NCBI GenBank assembly: GCA_002794735.1
Contig: NBAZ01000002.1
Span: forward strand, 1,860,001-1,924,000
Reading direction: 5' to 3'
DNA: 64,000 bases
DNA from: Pyrrhoderma lamaoense
Taxonomy: Eukaryota > Basidiomycota > Agaricomycetes > Hymenochaetales > Hymenochaetaceae
Below the pieces are notes generated by a model. The model did not search any database and was not told the origin of the DNA. It saw only the letters and a program-made list of their open reading frames with translations. This document shows, piece after piece, positions 50,351 through 62,417 of this stretch. Position 1 is the first letter of the stretch. Every line of letters starts with the position of its first letter. The translations under genes were made by a program, and so were the position numbers.

Positions 50351-53026
50351 AGTTTATGAGTACTGTGAGAAAGAGTATCGCTATAACAGATCGAATGACT
50401 GGGAGTTGGTGTAGAGGGAATGAGGACGACGGTGTCATAGTTCTGTTCTTATACGCTACTCAGGAATATCTGCATATTTTTTAACGTATAAACCACTTTT
50501 ATTTACAGGGTAGGATGACTGAATGCAAGCATTCTAGTGCGAAGAAATGAATGGACTGTGGCTATGATAATTGAGTTAATAGACAGCAGAAGAAACGCAT
50601 TCCCGGTGAAAGATATATAGTACTTTTTTATCCGTCAAACACATGCATTGACTATGTGTTACTGTATAGATGCAGATGACAGTTCTAAAGACGAGATACC
50701 TCATTTCGTAGCTTGTATGATACTTGTGGGTAAAGAGGTAGGGATAGTTAATTATATAATCGGAGCAATTTTTTCTTTTGATATCTGCTTACAAATGAAC
50801 GATCATAACATAAAGATCATAGACGTGTCATAGTCAATGATATTACCGTCCTCTTGAAGTTAGAAGTGCTGATATAAATCCAGTCATAGAAAAGATAAAG
50901 CACATTTTAGTGTAAAATCCCCACTCGAAGCTTGCATATGGTAATTAAGCAACAAATGATACTGATTATCATTCACCTTACTCGAAAACAACGAAAACAA
51001 TGTTGATGCCAGATTCCAAGAAGTCTTCCTAATTCATTCAGAAGCCCCCTATTTACAACTATAACAAACCATTCACATTGTTACTGCGCTTCTCTCTTCA
51101 CATCTCCGTTGTCTTTTATCGGAAATCTCCAGTCACTCATGACTCTTACCAAAATCCATCATTAGTATACGTATACCATTGACAGGAGAAAGCCCCTTCT
51201 TTCAATAAACCGTCCCACATCTTGAGTTCAAGATTGGAATATTTACCATTGACTATCCAGCAGCGATAGTCCACTCTGGCTTTGTCTTTGTATATAATGT
51301 ATAGTATATAAATTGTAAAGTCTCCACGCGCCTAATTCAAAAGTTCAAAGTAAGGATGGACCCTTGAACTTGTAATCCCAATACCCACCAAAGGCGGAAG
51401 TACGTATATATATATATATCTAGCTACTTATACAATGCACAGATTGGAGAGACAAGGTTATGAAACCGAAGACGCTACATGATGCTGGTGTAATTTATTG
51501 TCTATGTTTATCAAACACAATCACGTTTTATCATAAGCAAATAGTTTCTTATTCAGGAAATCCTTGTTTAAAGGATAAAAATGTATCCTCAGTTGGCGGG
51601 CACACTTGACAGGTACACCGAGGAACATCCATAGCATAGCCTAAGGCTAGGTTTCGGATGCTATATCTACAGTGATAATCATGTAGATAAATTAAAGTAT
51701 ATACGTTAAAGGCAGTTCGATACCATCAGAAACAGGAGCTATCTGAGGCAGGAGCTTCTTTCCGATTTACTTATCGAAGGATAATTATCCAAGACAGGAC
51801 ATTACAAACAAGAAGTTGTAAAATCGGTATGAATACAGATAGTGCATTCTGCAGTCATGCTTCTATTGCCAACTTGCCTCCTCTATAGACACTGTATATA
51901 CAATGTTAGGAAGCTGAAGAAGATACAGAAAATGTTACTGGAAGTGTATTCATAGTTTTGTTGAGTAAATCACAAAAATATCGAGGTCAGGAGTTGTCGG
52001 TGACATATATCGCCTAGTGAACGAGATGAGGCGCTTTGGAAATTGGAACTATGATGCGGGGGTATTTCCCCCGCAGCATCTCCGAATAGCCGCTGAGTGG
52101 GCATCAAGTGAAGGATACTCAATCTATTGTTTTTATTAAGTGTTTGCCTCATGTGGAACCTTGCCTCAGTTTGCCTCTGAAAATGTTCTATAATACAATA
52201 CGAGCAAATGTTATTAAATGAGCATTGACAATATATGAGCCATTTGGGAGGTAAAAGAGACAATGAGCGTCAAGACGACAAGTGTGGATCTAGAAGTCAC
52301 TAACGAATAAACCGTTTGTTCTTAGTGGCACACGTGAGAATACAGTACTTTGTGAACGCTCCCTTTGTTTTCATTACTTTTAGAAACAACAACTTATGGG
52401 AATATGATTCAAGCAACGTTTAAACTTTTCCAGTCAAGACAATGGAAGACTAGGATTATGTGGTGTAAAGCATGGCTAGACGTGCCTGTAAAAACTAATT
52501 GTGTGTGCCGTGAAAGGGAAGAAACAAAAAGAGGGGTGTGTTGATCTGTCATTACCGCGTACTATCTTTCTATGATCATAATCAAATCGCTCTCGTCTTT
52601 GAGGGATGATTAGAAGATACACGAGATTATTAAAGATATTATCTATCACTTACTGATCCAGGATTCGGCTTCGGAGTTGACAACATGTGTCGAGTCCAAG
52701 AGGCAGTTGTTGTTCTTCTGCTTCTTTTGATCGGGTCCGTGTGAGTAACTTCTGGTTGTATAAGAATGTTCAAATGAGCGGCCTTAGCTGTGTTGAGCTC
52801 ATCTCGAGGGCTCTTTATTGTCCTCCAGCAAGGTATAAGCAGTCTAGGGACAGGGTGTCCACCCTATTCCCTTTAACTTCTATACCTGAGCTAGTCTCTT
52901 CATTTCCGTTCTCTCTTCAATCTTGTAGAATAATTTCCAGAAATTTCACGCTTAACTTTGTACGTTCATTCTGTCTAACACTTGTTGGTGGTCTAACTAT
53001 GTTCGGCACAGAACTAATTAACGCAC
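50351..53026. other. Gene-poor 2.7-kb region
   Basis: AT-rich, with no supported gene. The frame at 52687-53073 ends in the 5' part of the next gene and is probably its leader. A (TA)n run lies at about 51405-51419. I see no terminal repeats or transposase. Confidence 0.5.
51405..51419. repeat. (TA)n microsatellite
   Basis: Simple run of seven to eight TA units read directly in the sequence. Confidence 0.8.
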
Positions 53027-55161
53027 ATGTCCATTGCCTTCGACTCATTCCATACTCAAGGATTGCCTGTTGACGTGCCGGTTACACTTTACACTCCATC
53101 AAAACATCAGAACTTTCAGTTTGAACCATTGAACGACCTTGCTATTGAAGACCTCACTGAGGAACACGAGCCAGGTTCTACGGTACACGTATCAGTATCT
53201 GTCTCATTGCAGGAATCACTGGCTTCTATTGCGAATTGGGCTTCTCAGATCGCTCCTGGATCTCCTCCAGCTCCCTCCCCGCGTTCTGCATCTTTCTACA
53301 CCCCATCGTTAGAGGACGAACCTAAGGCTTTACAGAATACTACTTTCCTTAATCTTCACGACACACCTTCATCTAGTCGAACTTATAAAAATCAGGGTCA
53401 ACGCACTCCAAATACACCTGTACCAAAGCCTGTCTCCCCGCGTGATCTTCTTGCTCAAGGGTACACATCTATCTTCGTGCATCTCCCCTCTCTCACACAG
53501 TACTGCGACCCTGAAACACCTTCGCCCGTCTCAAATTTTGCTCTGGGCCCACTCCCGCGTTCACGTCCTTGCAGACCCCGGACCAAATCACTCGTAGCGA
53601 AAGAGAACAAGAGCGTTGAACAAGAGAAGAAGTCCGGCAAGCTCAATCGAATTCGATCCCTTTCATTTAAAGCTCGGAAACCTATAGCATCATCTCCACC
53701 TCCCCCAATACCACAAATGCCTTCTTTCACGAAACTGAGATGAATCGCAACACCAGGATACCCTCGTCTACGAAGAAACCCAATCCGAAATCAACTCCCC
53801 ATTCCCGTTATGGCGCTCTTCTCGGTCCGGGTAATGGCGCTGGTGCTTTACCACTCGCACAAGAAGTTGAGCTTATACGTATGTTAGATGGCGGATCAAA
53901 GGACCACAACGTCAGAAGGGTAGCTGAAAGACATGCACGTGACACAGGTGCTGTCAATCATCACGTATCTTCAAAGACTCACCGTATTGGTGAGAGCAAC
54001 AGGGCTCAAAGAGGCTCCGATAGAGATAGAGCAAAGGATCATAGAGCTGTTGAGAAACGTGAACGCGAGAGAGTTGAACGAGTTGGTGGAGGAGTACCTG
54101 GTGTATATCGTGATGAACGTGGCATGCTGTGGTGGGACGAAGACGAAGCCCTCGAACTTACTGGCCTGCTCCCAGAGGAACACGATTTGCTGAATGATAG
54201 TATTAAATCATTGGGACCATCAAGTATCCAGAACACAGGAAAAGCCGAGAAGAGGAGAGGCTTACTGCCAAGGTTGATGATGAACACCAATAAAAATACT
54301 CAGTCCGCGGGACCTGGTACAGATTGGGTTCCACTCACTTCTCCTGTGGTTGGTAGCGACACAGTAGACGGATTTGTAGACTCCCTACATGGTACTGACT
54401 ATGACCCTGCTCGTAGAGGCAGTGCCACTTCTGGGGAGCATTCAAGCGACGTAGATCCTGATCTTGATCCATCCTTCGCTATCCAACTGCGTGACGCTAC
54501 TCTATACAATTCCCCGTTTGTTCCAGGCTACTCAATGAACGTTGAACGTCATATGCGCCGACGTGAACCAAGAGGTATCGACGCTTTTGGCAGACCCGGG
54601 ATATCACCTCTTGATATTGAACCTGAGTCCGGTTCCTCCACGCCGCGGGCTCGGGAGAGGAAAGAGAGAAAGAGACCCGCCCCTCTAACACTAGCTCATC
54701 CTCTACCTATCCCCCAGGGACCGGCTTCTGTAGCACTGTCTACTTCAACAGTTAAAAAGATGAAGACGCCTAAGCCTGAGCCGCTTCAAGTATCCACATT
54801 GGTGTTAAATGGCTTTACTGGTCCCACTAGGGAGGAATGTGAAGGAAGGGAGGAATACTTCTCTGATCAGTTCATACCACCTCTTTCCGTAACGTCGCCA
54901 AACTGGCTTGCACCCAAAAAGGATGAGCAACCCCAGGATACAGTAGGACTTAAAAAATCGCGCAGAGGATCTGTCACACTGTTTCGACGGCGTGCTAGTG
55001 TCCAAGGGGTGTCTTCTGGTTTACTATCACATACAGTAGTGAATGAGAACGAAAACAGAAGTATTCCTTTGATGAGAACGTCCACGGCAACCAGCGAAGT
55101 ACCAGGGACTAGCTCTACTGGTCGGTCGAAGCTCAAAGGATTGTTCAAACGCGGGACGTAA
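53027..55161 (+). CDS. Uncharacterised Ser/Pro-rich basidiomycete protein, frame broken once
   Basis: Two open frames abut: 53027-53743 and 53740-55161, sharing ATGA. I read them as one gene of about 710 residues with one base missing near 53735-53742, since both halves have the same disordered Ser/Pro/Arg composition. The first half has acidic patches, SPPPPIPQMP and basic KLNRIRSLSFKARK. The second half has GALLGPGNGAGALPLAQEVELIRMLDGGS, an Arg/Glu-rich helix near 54020-54110, a GVYRDERGMLWWDEDEALE motif with adjacent tryptophans, then long disordered stretches and a basic end (GRSKLKGLFKRGT). I do not know its function. The VYRDE..WWD motif and DGGS segment are reminiscent of conserved hypothetical proteins of Agaricomycetes. 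No signal peptide or membrane helix. A real two-protein arrangement by reinitiation is possible but less likely. Confidence 0.72.
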
Positions 55162-57229
55162 ATTATACCTTCTGCCTTTCCCTATCTAGCAACTAGAGAT
55201 TCTAGCCTAGGTAACTTGCAGATAAAATCATGCCCTTAACGATTTCCTCTTTTGTTTTTCACTTTTCAATGCACAATGTCTCACCTTACTACTGCGCAAC
55301 ACCATTTCACTTGACGACTTCCTCATAAACTAATGTTCTTCGAATAAATCTAATGTAGCATTATAACTCGCTATCTAACCTGCTTTACCTTTTCTGCCAC
55401 TGTTTTCAGGTCTTTTTGATAACCCTCTTATTTCTCTCATCTCTTGTTCTCTATATTTCTTATGCTACCTTCTCTTTCAAGCATATGAGTTTCCCATATA
55501 TGTGATTCTCTTTTGGTGTCCATTACTCGCTTGTCCGCCGGCCCGGTTTCATCCCCAAATTCTATTTTTCCAGTCTCTATTATGTGATCTCTATGTTCTT
55601 TGTACTTTACAATTCAAGAATATTAAATTTAAGTCCTGATTGTCACTATTTTTCTTTATGTATGTGTGTTTGCTTTGTGGGAATCGTCCGAAGTTAGTTA
55701 CTGGTTGTATTTACTTACGCCTAAACTGATCACCATTAAATCGACAGCGGTCTTAACTATGGATAATCTCGAGTTGCAAGGACGACCAAATTCTTTCGCA
55801 CTTAACGTAACACTATCTCTGAAACTTGCTCAGTGAAATTAAATTGTATACATCGGCTAAAAGGATGTCTTTGAAATTCAATTTCTCTATTATGCAGAGG
55901 TAATTATGACACCCCCCGGATATAAGCTAAAACTGCGAGTACATTGGAATATCTCTTGTGATAACTTCCGACGCGATTGAGTATAAACATACAATTCAAA
56001 GAAAGAAAAACATGTTCATACAATAATGTGTGCAATTGTTTCCTTACTCTATCTATTTCCATCAGAAAGGCATACATCCCAGGTGTTGTTGAGGAGCGGC
56101 CTCAGTGTCGTTGATAAACGTATTCTGAGTTAATAATTTTGAAAACGAGAGAGATTGAAAGGTCTTAAGCTGTAACCCTCTCAAGACTCGTAACGAGAGA
56201 TAGAATTGGAGAGGAGACAAATCTTCGGGAACTTTTTGTTTCCCTCACCTTCCCGTTTCTTTGTAAGAGGAGGGAAACACTATGAAAACTCAATGTGAGG
56301 AGTATCATGGATCAGTTGAAATTTAAATCAAAGACTAGGGAGCGAAGGTGATAGAAAGCCAACCGAAACCATATGAATTACATGTACATGTATGAATATA
56401 TTGTAGGTTCCCCAGACCAGCGAGATAATCACCACAAAACTTGATATTGAAAGTGATTCAATAACGCCAGTTCAAATGGTAGCACCTCATCGTTCGTAGG
56501 TCTTACCCTTGCATTCCATCGTTCAAGGGTCAAAGGAAAGGCAGGCGACATTAAACCATAGATAGAAACATGAAGGCAGCTCTCTTCCGCAGCTCCTCGA
56601 CTTGTACCCTTCTTTCTTTCCTTCAATCTCTTGTTTATTCCAAGTACCGCCGTCTGACGGGGAACTTCTTCTTGATACATGCGTAGATGCCAATATATAC
56701 AGATAGGTCCACGACTGCTTAAAGATCAGAACATATAGTTATTCTCAGACTCGTAGCCATCTAGATTCGATTATGGACAAATGAGGTTGTTGGGAGATCT
56801 TGATTTTGGGATTATTTGTGAAGGTGAGAAAAAAGATACTAACAGTATATTGGGAAGGTCCTAAGAGCCCAGATAGAATATGGTTTCCGAGAAGGGTGCC
56901 TTGTATATGCTTCTACTGCATGTAAAAAACTTCATTTGTGATTCTACTCATGTAGCATAAGCATGTATTTAATGCTAGTTTATGAGGTGGTATAGTATAC
57001 TGTGTATACTCACTGAAGGTTCTTTATGGGTCATCCTTATCTCAAATGGCGTTCCTCAAAAGAATATTGCAAAGTGAAGCATTTGCTGAGGGTACAGAAA
57101 GTCGAGGCACAAGGTGGCTCTGACACACCACTCCGGGAGCCCAGCTTTACAATACTCGGCAAGCACAGCATTTAGTTCATTCAAATAACGTCAAAGCCAT
57201 GATACTGTAGGACCAGCTAAGTGTTTGGC

Positions 57230-57850
57230 CGTCGTAGTGCATTTATAATGCACTTTCTAACTCGCCGAGAAGTCCATTGCTACTACTCGGCGCGCGCCTC
57301 GTTCATTTCTCTTACTATTTAGCTTCACCTTCTACTCTTACTCGAGGTAGGGTTCGTTTATACGACCCCTCGTTTCTGATAGCTTAAACCTTCGTCAGTG
57401 CATATAGCCACCTGGACGCCATGCTTTCCTTATTATCTAACCTTTATCTCGCGTTTTGCTATATAAGCTCCAGACTTGAGGCGTAGTAAATCAATCAATT
57501 CTAGCTACTCCTCTCGGTCGCTATCTTTCTACCCCCCCCCCCGAGTAGCTCTCTACTAGTCTTCTGTACTCTTTATCTACTTCTCTGCTGCTTTATTAGG
57601 CTGCCCGGCGCGCTTGTAACGCTCTGACCGTACCGCAAGTCGTCCGGCGGACTGAAATACATACACTTTTACCTCAAAATACAGCCTCGGTCGGGCTCTG
57701 TTCTATACGTTTCTACTACTTTTACTGGTCTGTGAAGTCTCAGCTTGCCTCGAGGTCTCTGTCAGTCTCTACGGTCCGACCGAGATCTCGCCGGACGGCC
57801 GAGGTCGAGTATCTCGCTCTTTAGCCCCAAATCTTAGCCTGAGCATCGTG
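57230..57850. mobile_element. Possible solo LTR or decayed retroelement end
   Basis: This patch is richer in C and CG dinucleotides than its AT-rich surroundings (GGCGCGC, GTCCGGCGG, GCCGGACGGCCG). It contains CTATATAAGC at about 57459-57468 as a promoter would, followed by a C/T-rich stretch with an 11-base C run (57532-57542). There is no open frame. Such a plan fits an LTR with its U3-R-U5 parts, but I could not find matching target duplications or a second copy in the window, so the call is weak. A CpG-rich promoter of an unseen non-coding transcript is an alternative. Confidence 0.25.
57532..57542. repeat. C11 homopolymer
   Basis: Eleven consecutive C, the longest mononucleotide run I noticed in the window. 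Confidence 0.85.
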
Positions 57851-58777
57851 TCTGGTGTAGGCAGACTCTAAACCCACGTCCTCGCCACTAAATACAACAC
57901 CAAGGTCAAAATCTGACCAAAAGAGTAGTTTTCAATACTCATTGTAATTTTCATGGAGACGTGTCAGGCTCAATATTCAGTTTCCCGAGAAATATGACGA
58001 GGAGTTACAGCGGTACTTCAGAGCTGTCTACTCGGAGGCTGTCATCAGTCATGAATGACGTGTGAATAAGTTATCTAAGCCCTCTTTTTAAGTAATTTAG
58101 TTTATTCTAGATTCTTTGAACCTTTCAGCAAGATCACGGTGGGAAGGAATTCTTTCATCTACTAGCAATATTATACGCACGGAGTTCCGGAGGTGATTGT
58201 GTGTGATGAGTCTTAGGTATGTGTAAGGTCTACAATAGGCTTGGTACTCGGTCTGATGGGACATATTTTCCTGTATTAAGCTCACAGCTTCTGTTTGCGC
58301 TTAGATCGTCGCGATAAATATCAACGCTCCTGGAAACACCAATACAGGCATAGTCTTGCCTTATACTGAGACTCAAGATAGGTTACCGTTAAACCTTATC
58401 GCTAATAACATAAGATAGAAGCTGAATTCATCGCTAAAGATAAGTGCTTCAATCTGATCCCCATGGTGCCAGATCCCTTACATGCATTATGACTTCGAGT
58501 AGATGGGATTCCGCACGTGGGAGCATCGACGAGCCCAGAAATGGCTTAACCTCAAACTTCTCACCGGAAAAAGCCATGTATTCTATAGGTGTTTTCCAAG
58601 TAATTGATTCCGACAGTCAATCAAGCGGCGGGTACGTGTATATGCATTGGAATTTCAACCTCAATAGATTACATGATCTGATAAATGCGGATACCATCAC
58701 CATAAGCTCGCCTCCTTTTTCTACATCAATAAGCCTGGTCCAGGATCTGATTCTTAGTGCCCCCTACTCAGCCCTCG

Positions 58778-59682
58778 ATGGATACCATTTATTCTCAGGA
58801 TGAAAGTGACCGCTTGCAATTACTTAACAATGTCAAACATCATTTATGGCTTGCAGGTATGCACCGTAGCAAGATCAGGCCATTGCATCGCCAAGTTGTT
58901 CTGGAAAGGGATATTGTCATCTCAGAAGACATTTCTCTACACTTTGTTACTAGAGATGGAAAAGCTATCTTCATCAAACCGTTCCCTAGATGTTTACTCC
59001 AGGCAGAAAGTACGGATCTTGTGGAGTCTGTAAGGAATGATAACATCACACGCGGCTTTATCTGGACATATATATCTATGATTCAAACGGAGTCGGACCT
59101 CAGAGTTGCACTGGAGAACTATCTCTTGCCATCAGACCTTTTGCCACGCGAACTTCGTAAAAGTGAAATTAAAAGTAAGAGGGATATGGAGGTGGCATTC
59201 GAGAATTGGGTCAATATCATGGAAAAGAACTATACTAGGTGCGAGCTGAACCGCCGTTTAAATTGTCCATTATTTACCAAAAGCTCACTCAGGCGTGATG
59301 CCTGAGGATTTTCTCACATTTCATAATCGCTTCGATAGAGGTGAACTACGACTTGATCGTTTGAACATCATTGTCTGTTTACTTGGTTTCAGGATTCGAG
59401 GTTACCAACGCCTTGACACAACATATGGATCCTACTTCCAATCGTTCTTTGCTATGATATCCATCACATTGTTTGCATTTATTTCTATTGCATTGTCAGC
59501 ATTCCAAGTGGCGATGTCGTACTCTAATGTATCTATGGGTCTTGCTATCATAGGGTATTGGTTCTCTGTCGCTATGATGCTTTTTTTATTAGCTATCGTA
59601 GTGGCATTCTGTTTATGTTTCGCGGTAGTTTTCACTAATAATTTAGTCTTTGCCTTAGGTGCTAAGGATAAGCGGTAATAAT
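58778..59682 (+). CDS. Fungal membrane protein of unknown function (DUF6601-like)
   Basis: The product begins MDTIYSQDESDRLQLLNNVKHH. It has a soluble N-terminal part with HRQVVLERDIVISEDISLHFV, then GFIWTYISMIQTESDLRVALENYLLP. After that come FDRGELRLDRLNIIVCL, RGYQRLDTTYGSYFQ, and two hydrophobic segments of about 20-30 residues (around 59450-59520 and 59555-59660). The order 'Tyr-rich helix with ESD-R-A, then GELRLxRLN, then RGY...YG(S)F, then two membrane helices' is how I remember a widespread fungal family, which I believe is DUF6601; the name is from memory and should be checked. One extra base seems present at the A4 run 59279-59282, splitting the frame before the MPEDFLTFHNRF segment. 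The protein is probably membrane-anchored with its N-terminus in the cytosol. It converges on the hydrolase-galectin gene. Confidence 0.6.
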
Positions 59683-60004
59683 ATATTTTGGGTACTATCA
59701 TATTTTTTGTTGTAGTATATAATTTACTTTACAGTAGACGACGTTTTGCATTGGATCTTAGGGAGTGTGTATCAAAAAGCAAGACCCAATCTGAAATGGT
59801 ACCAAATATCGAAAATGCAATGAGAGACACAAGAGAAGATTGGGGAAGAGTATGGTACATGTGCACATATTTAAAGAAGTAACGGGAGAAAGAGAAAGGG
59901 CTTGTGAATAGCATCCCACAGTGCAACGACAGACTTAATCATTTGGGGCGAGCATGAGTAACTTATCCTAACCCGCTTCTGGCCAATCTTCGTCATCTGG
60001 GCAT
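59683..60004. other. Intergenic, convergent 3' ends
   Basis: Short gap between converging genes. The + strand frame 59688-59882 begins hydrophobic and then becomes charged; it might be a 3' exon or chance and is not called. Confidence 0.45.
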
Positions 60005-62417
60005 TTATGTTAGAGAAAATGATCCAGTCAAGTATATATCAAAGAAGAAGGACAAACCAGAAACAGTTATATTTGGAGACCGGGTACACTTGACAAGGAG
60101 GATGTCTGAGAAACCGGATGTGCCGTAGGAATGGCTATACGACACAACAGAAGCAGGGCCAGTATACGTTTTCCGCTTTTTAAATTCGATTATTGTATGA
60201 TTACCAAAGCAGATATAGTAGTAGTTCTTGAGCGAACGGACTGTAAATTCAGAGATAGGACCTTTCTCCAAAATGGGTGGAAGTTTATGTCTCTCCTCTT
60301 TATCCCAACGGACCCCATCAGGACTTGTGGTCAAAACAAAAAAAGAGCCTCGAAGACTAATATGCAAGAGTATCCTATAGGAGGAATCAAATAGGTTGAT
60401 TGCCGTAAACCCAGAGCTTGTATTGTATGGCACAGAAGATTGAAAAGTAATTTCATAAGAGTTGGTAAGTAGTCTATCTTCTGGTAATACAACATCGCCT
60501 CCTAGGTAGAGCTGGAAAAAATCTCCCTCTGGGAGATTGAGAATTTGTTCAGTATTATTGAAGCCATGAAAGTAGATAAGTAAGTTACATACCAGTATTA
60601 TTTATTGAATGAGGGTGATCCACGAGTAAGGGATTGGAAAATCCGGAGGATCCCAGTGAATGACTATAAGACATGGATACTGCGGGAGCCATATACCCTT
60701 GGCGTTTCTCAAATCTGATATATTTATGATCATTGAAGCAGAGGCAGTAGTGGTCTTGAAGAGATCGGATCTTGAAACTAGTGAATGAACCTTGACCCAA
60801 AATGTGGGAAAGATCATGCCTCTTTTCTTCATCCCAGTAGTCCCCGTTATTGCTTGTATTGAGGGCAATATAAGAACCTCGAAAGCTCATGTGTAAAAGG
60901 ATGCGTTGAGAGGCATCAACTAGATTGATTGATGTAAACCCAGAATTTTTGTCGTACCAATTACTGGACTTGATCGTAATTTCAGATGAGCTTACTAGCT
61001 GTCGATGCTCCATGAATAAGAACCTCTCTCCTAGAAGAAGTCGACCCTCCACTCCATCACACCCAGAGAAACCGCATTGCGAGTCGTTTGTCAAACACAA
61101 TGAGATCTTCTTCAATTTTTCAACTAGAAGCTGGTATCGGGGATCCTCAGGACCAGTGAATTTGTTTAAACTAGCGTGGTCACATTCCATTTTGAGTTTG
61201 TCGACCCCATTCAGTACGGCAGAGTAATCCGGTACTAGAGGCTATAAAATAGAAAGATCAGGAAGCAGAGAAAAAAAGACAAAGATGAACTCATTACTCC
61301 AGATGAAAAAAATCCCTTACCACCCTTAGTCTCATATACACAAACAGAATGATGATAGGGTTTATCCAGTAAACTACGTATGTCATTCTCAAGCTGGGAA
61401 AGACGTGCAGGATCAGAAAGTATATTCAATATTCCCGTGTATGCTGCACCAAATGGCCTGTATAGGAAACAAAGAATCTGTGCAAAAAATGCAAGAGAGG
61501 CCCCTTGGTGCGGAGTACCAAGAAAAACAATGCCACGTTTGGCATGAAGAATATTCTGATGGTCTGGTTGTTTGTGATGTTGGCTACAAAGAACCAAGGC
61601 CTAATTTAGAATCTGGTGTCAGAGTGCATCTTAGCAGCTTCTGTGTATAGACTGCCATACCTTTTTAATAACTATCCCGCCGTAACTGTGCCCAATGAAG
61701 AGAATAGGACGAGTAGGCTATAGTAATGGATTAATTGATACAGAAATAAGGGAAAACGGCTACACTCACATGACATTGCTTTCTAGCCTTTATCAACTCG
61801 TATAAAAGATCATTGGCGTTATCGTTGAGATCCTCATGGTTAGCATCAAATAACCAATTGGAATTGTATTTAAAAGCCATAATCCGTGCACCACGGAGGA
61901 CGCCAGGTAGTAGATCTTCATCGGCTAACCAGTTGACCTTAACCTCTTCCCTATGCCCGTCTTCTCTTCTCACTGTTCTTTTCCCGCACCATGTATTTGG
62001 ATAGGACGAGCCTAGACCCTGAACTGCCACGACGTCGATTAGAGTCTCATTGCCCACATAAACTGTTTCCATCCCCGTCTTCTCAATTGATTAGAACAAT
62101 ATTCATAATGCCCAACAGATGTTACGCACCATAACAGATTCCCTTAAGGGATTATAGACTTCGAGTACTAAGGGCAGAGCAAAGAGCAAAACAATAGCTC
62201 TCCAAATCCTGTCTTCAATAAGAAATAAAGCTAGGACAAAAGGCTTGGAACAATGAGATGGTTATCATGTACCAAGTATCATATACAAAACGTACCAGAA
62301 TACGCAAGCATATCTGGGACCAAGACTTATAGCGTCGCATTTTGGATTTTTGGGAGATATATGCCGTGAGGATTGCACGCTTGTAAGTTGGACGAGTAAA
62401 CCAATCATAAGAACCAT
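60005..62417 (-). CDS. SesB/SERAC1-like alpha/beta-hydrolase fused to two galectin-like domains
   Basis: Multi-exon gene on the minus strand. The likely start is the ATG at 62417 (MVLMIGLLVQLTSVQSSRHI); the first exons are hydrophobic and suggest a membrane anchor, but their structure is uncertain. From about 62072 comes an alpha/beta-hydrolase: VVAVQGLGSSYPNTW (oxyanion region), LLPGVLRGARIMAFKYNS, then after an intron FIGHSYGGIVIKK with the nucleophile Ser, GIVFLGTPHQGAS, and a final MECDHASLNKF carrying the catalytic His candidate. This is the SERAC1/SesB type found at the N-terminus of fungal NLR-like proteins. Instead of NB-ARC and repeats, two similar modules follow (about 61050-60600 and 60525-60030). 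Each reads E-I-T...SGFT(S/A)INL.D...RILLH.S.RGS, then W(D)xEER/EKRH and a final SYSH..G(S/T)SGFS. The WxxExR and F..R pattern resembles a galectin carbohydrate-binding domain. No NB-ARC motif is seen. Function is inferred only. Confidence 0.72.

Larger units (their letters stand above)
55162..58777. other. Gene-poor 3.6-kb region with a CG-rich patch
   Basis: No gene is supported. The left part is T-rich 3' flank. The patch 57230-57850 differs in composition and is listed separately. The minus-strand frame 56429-56680 and the + strand frame 58444-58803 lack motifs; the latter may belong to the leader of the next gene. Confidence 0.5.

Noticed and set aside
52687..53073. Separate small gene upstream of 53027
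   Set aside because: No motif, unusual composition and overlap with the start of the next gene; more likely leader sequence.
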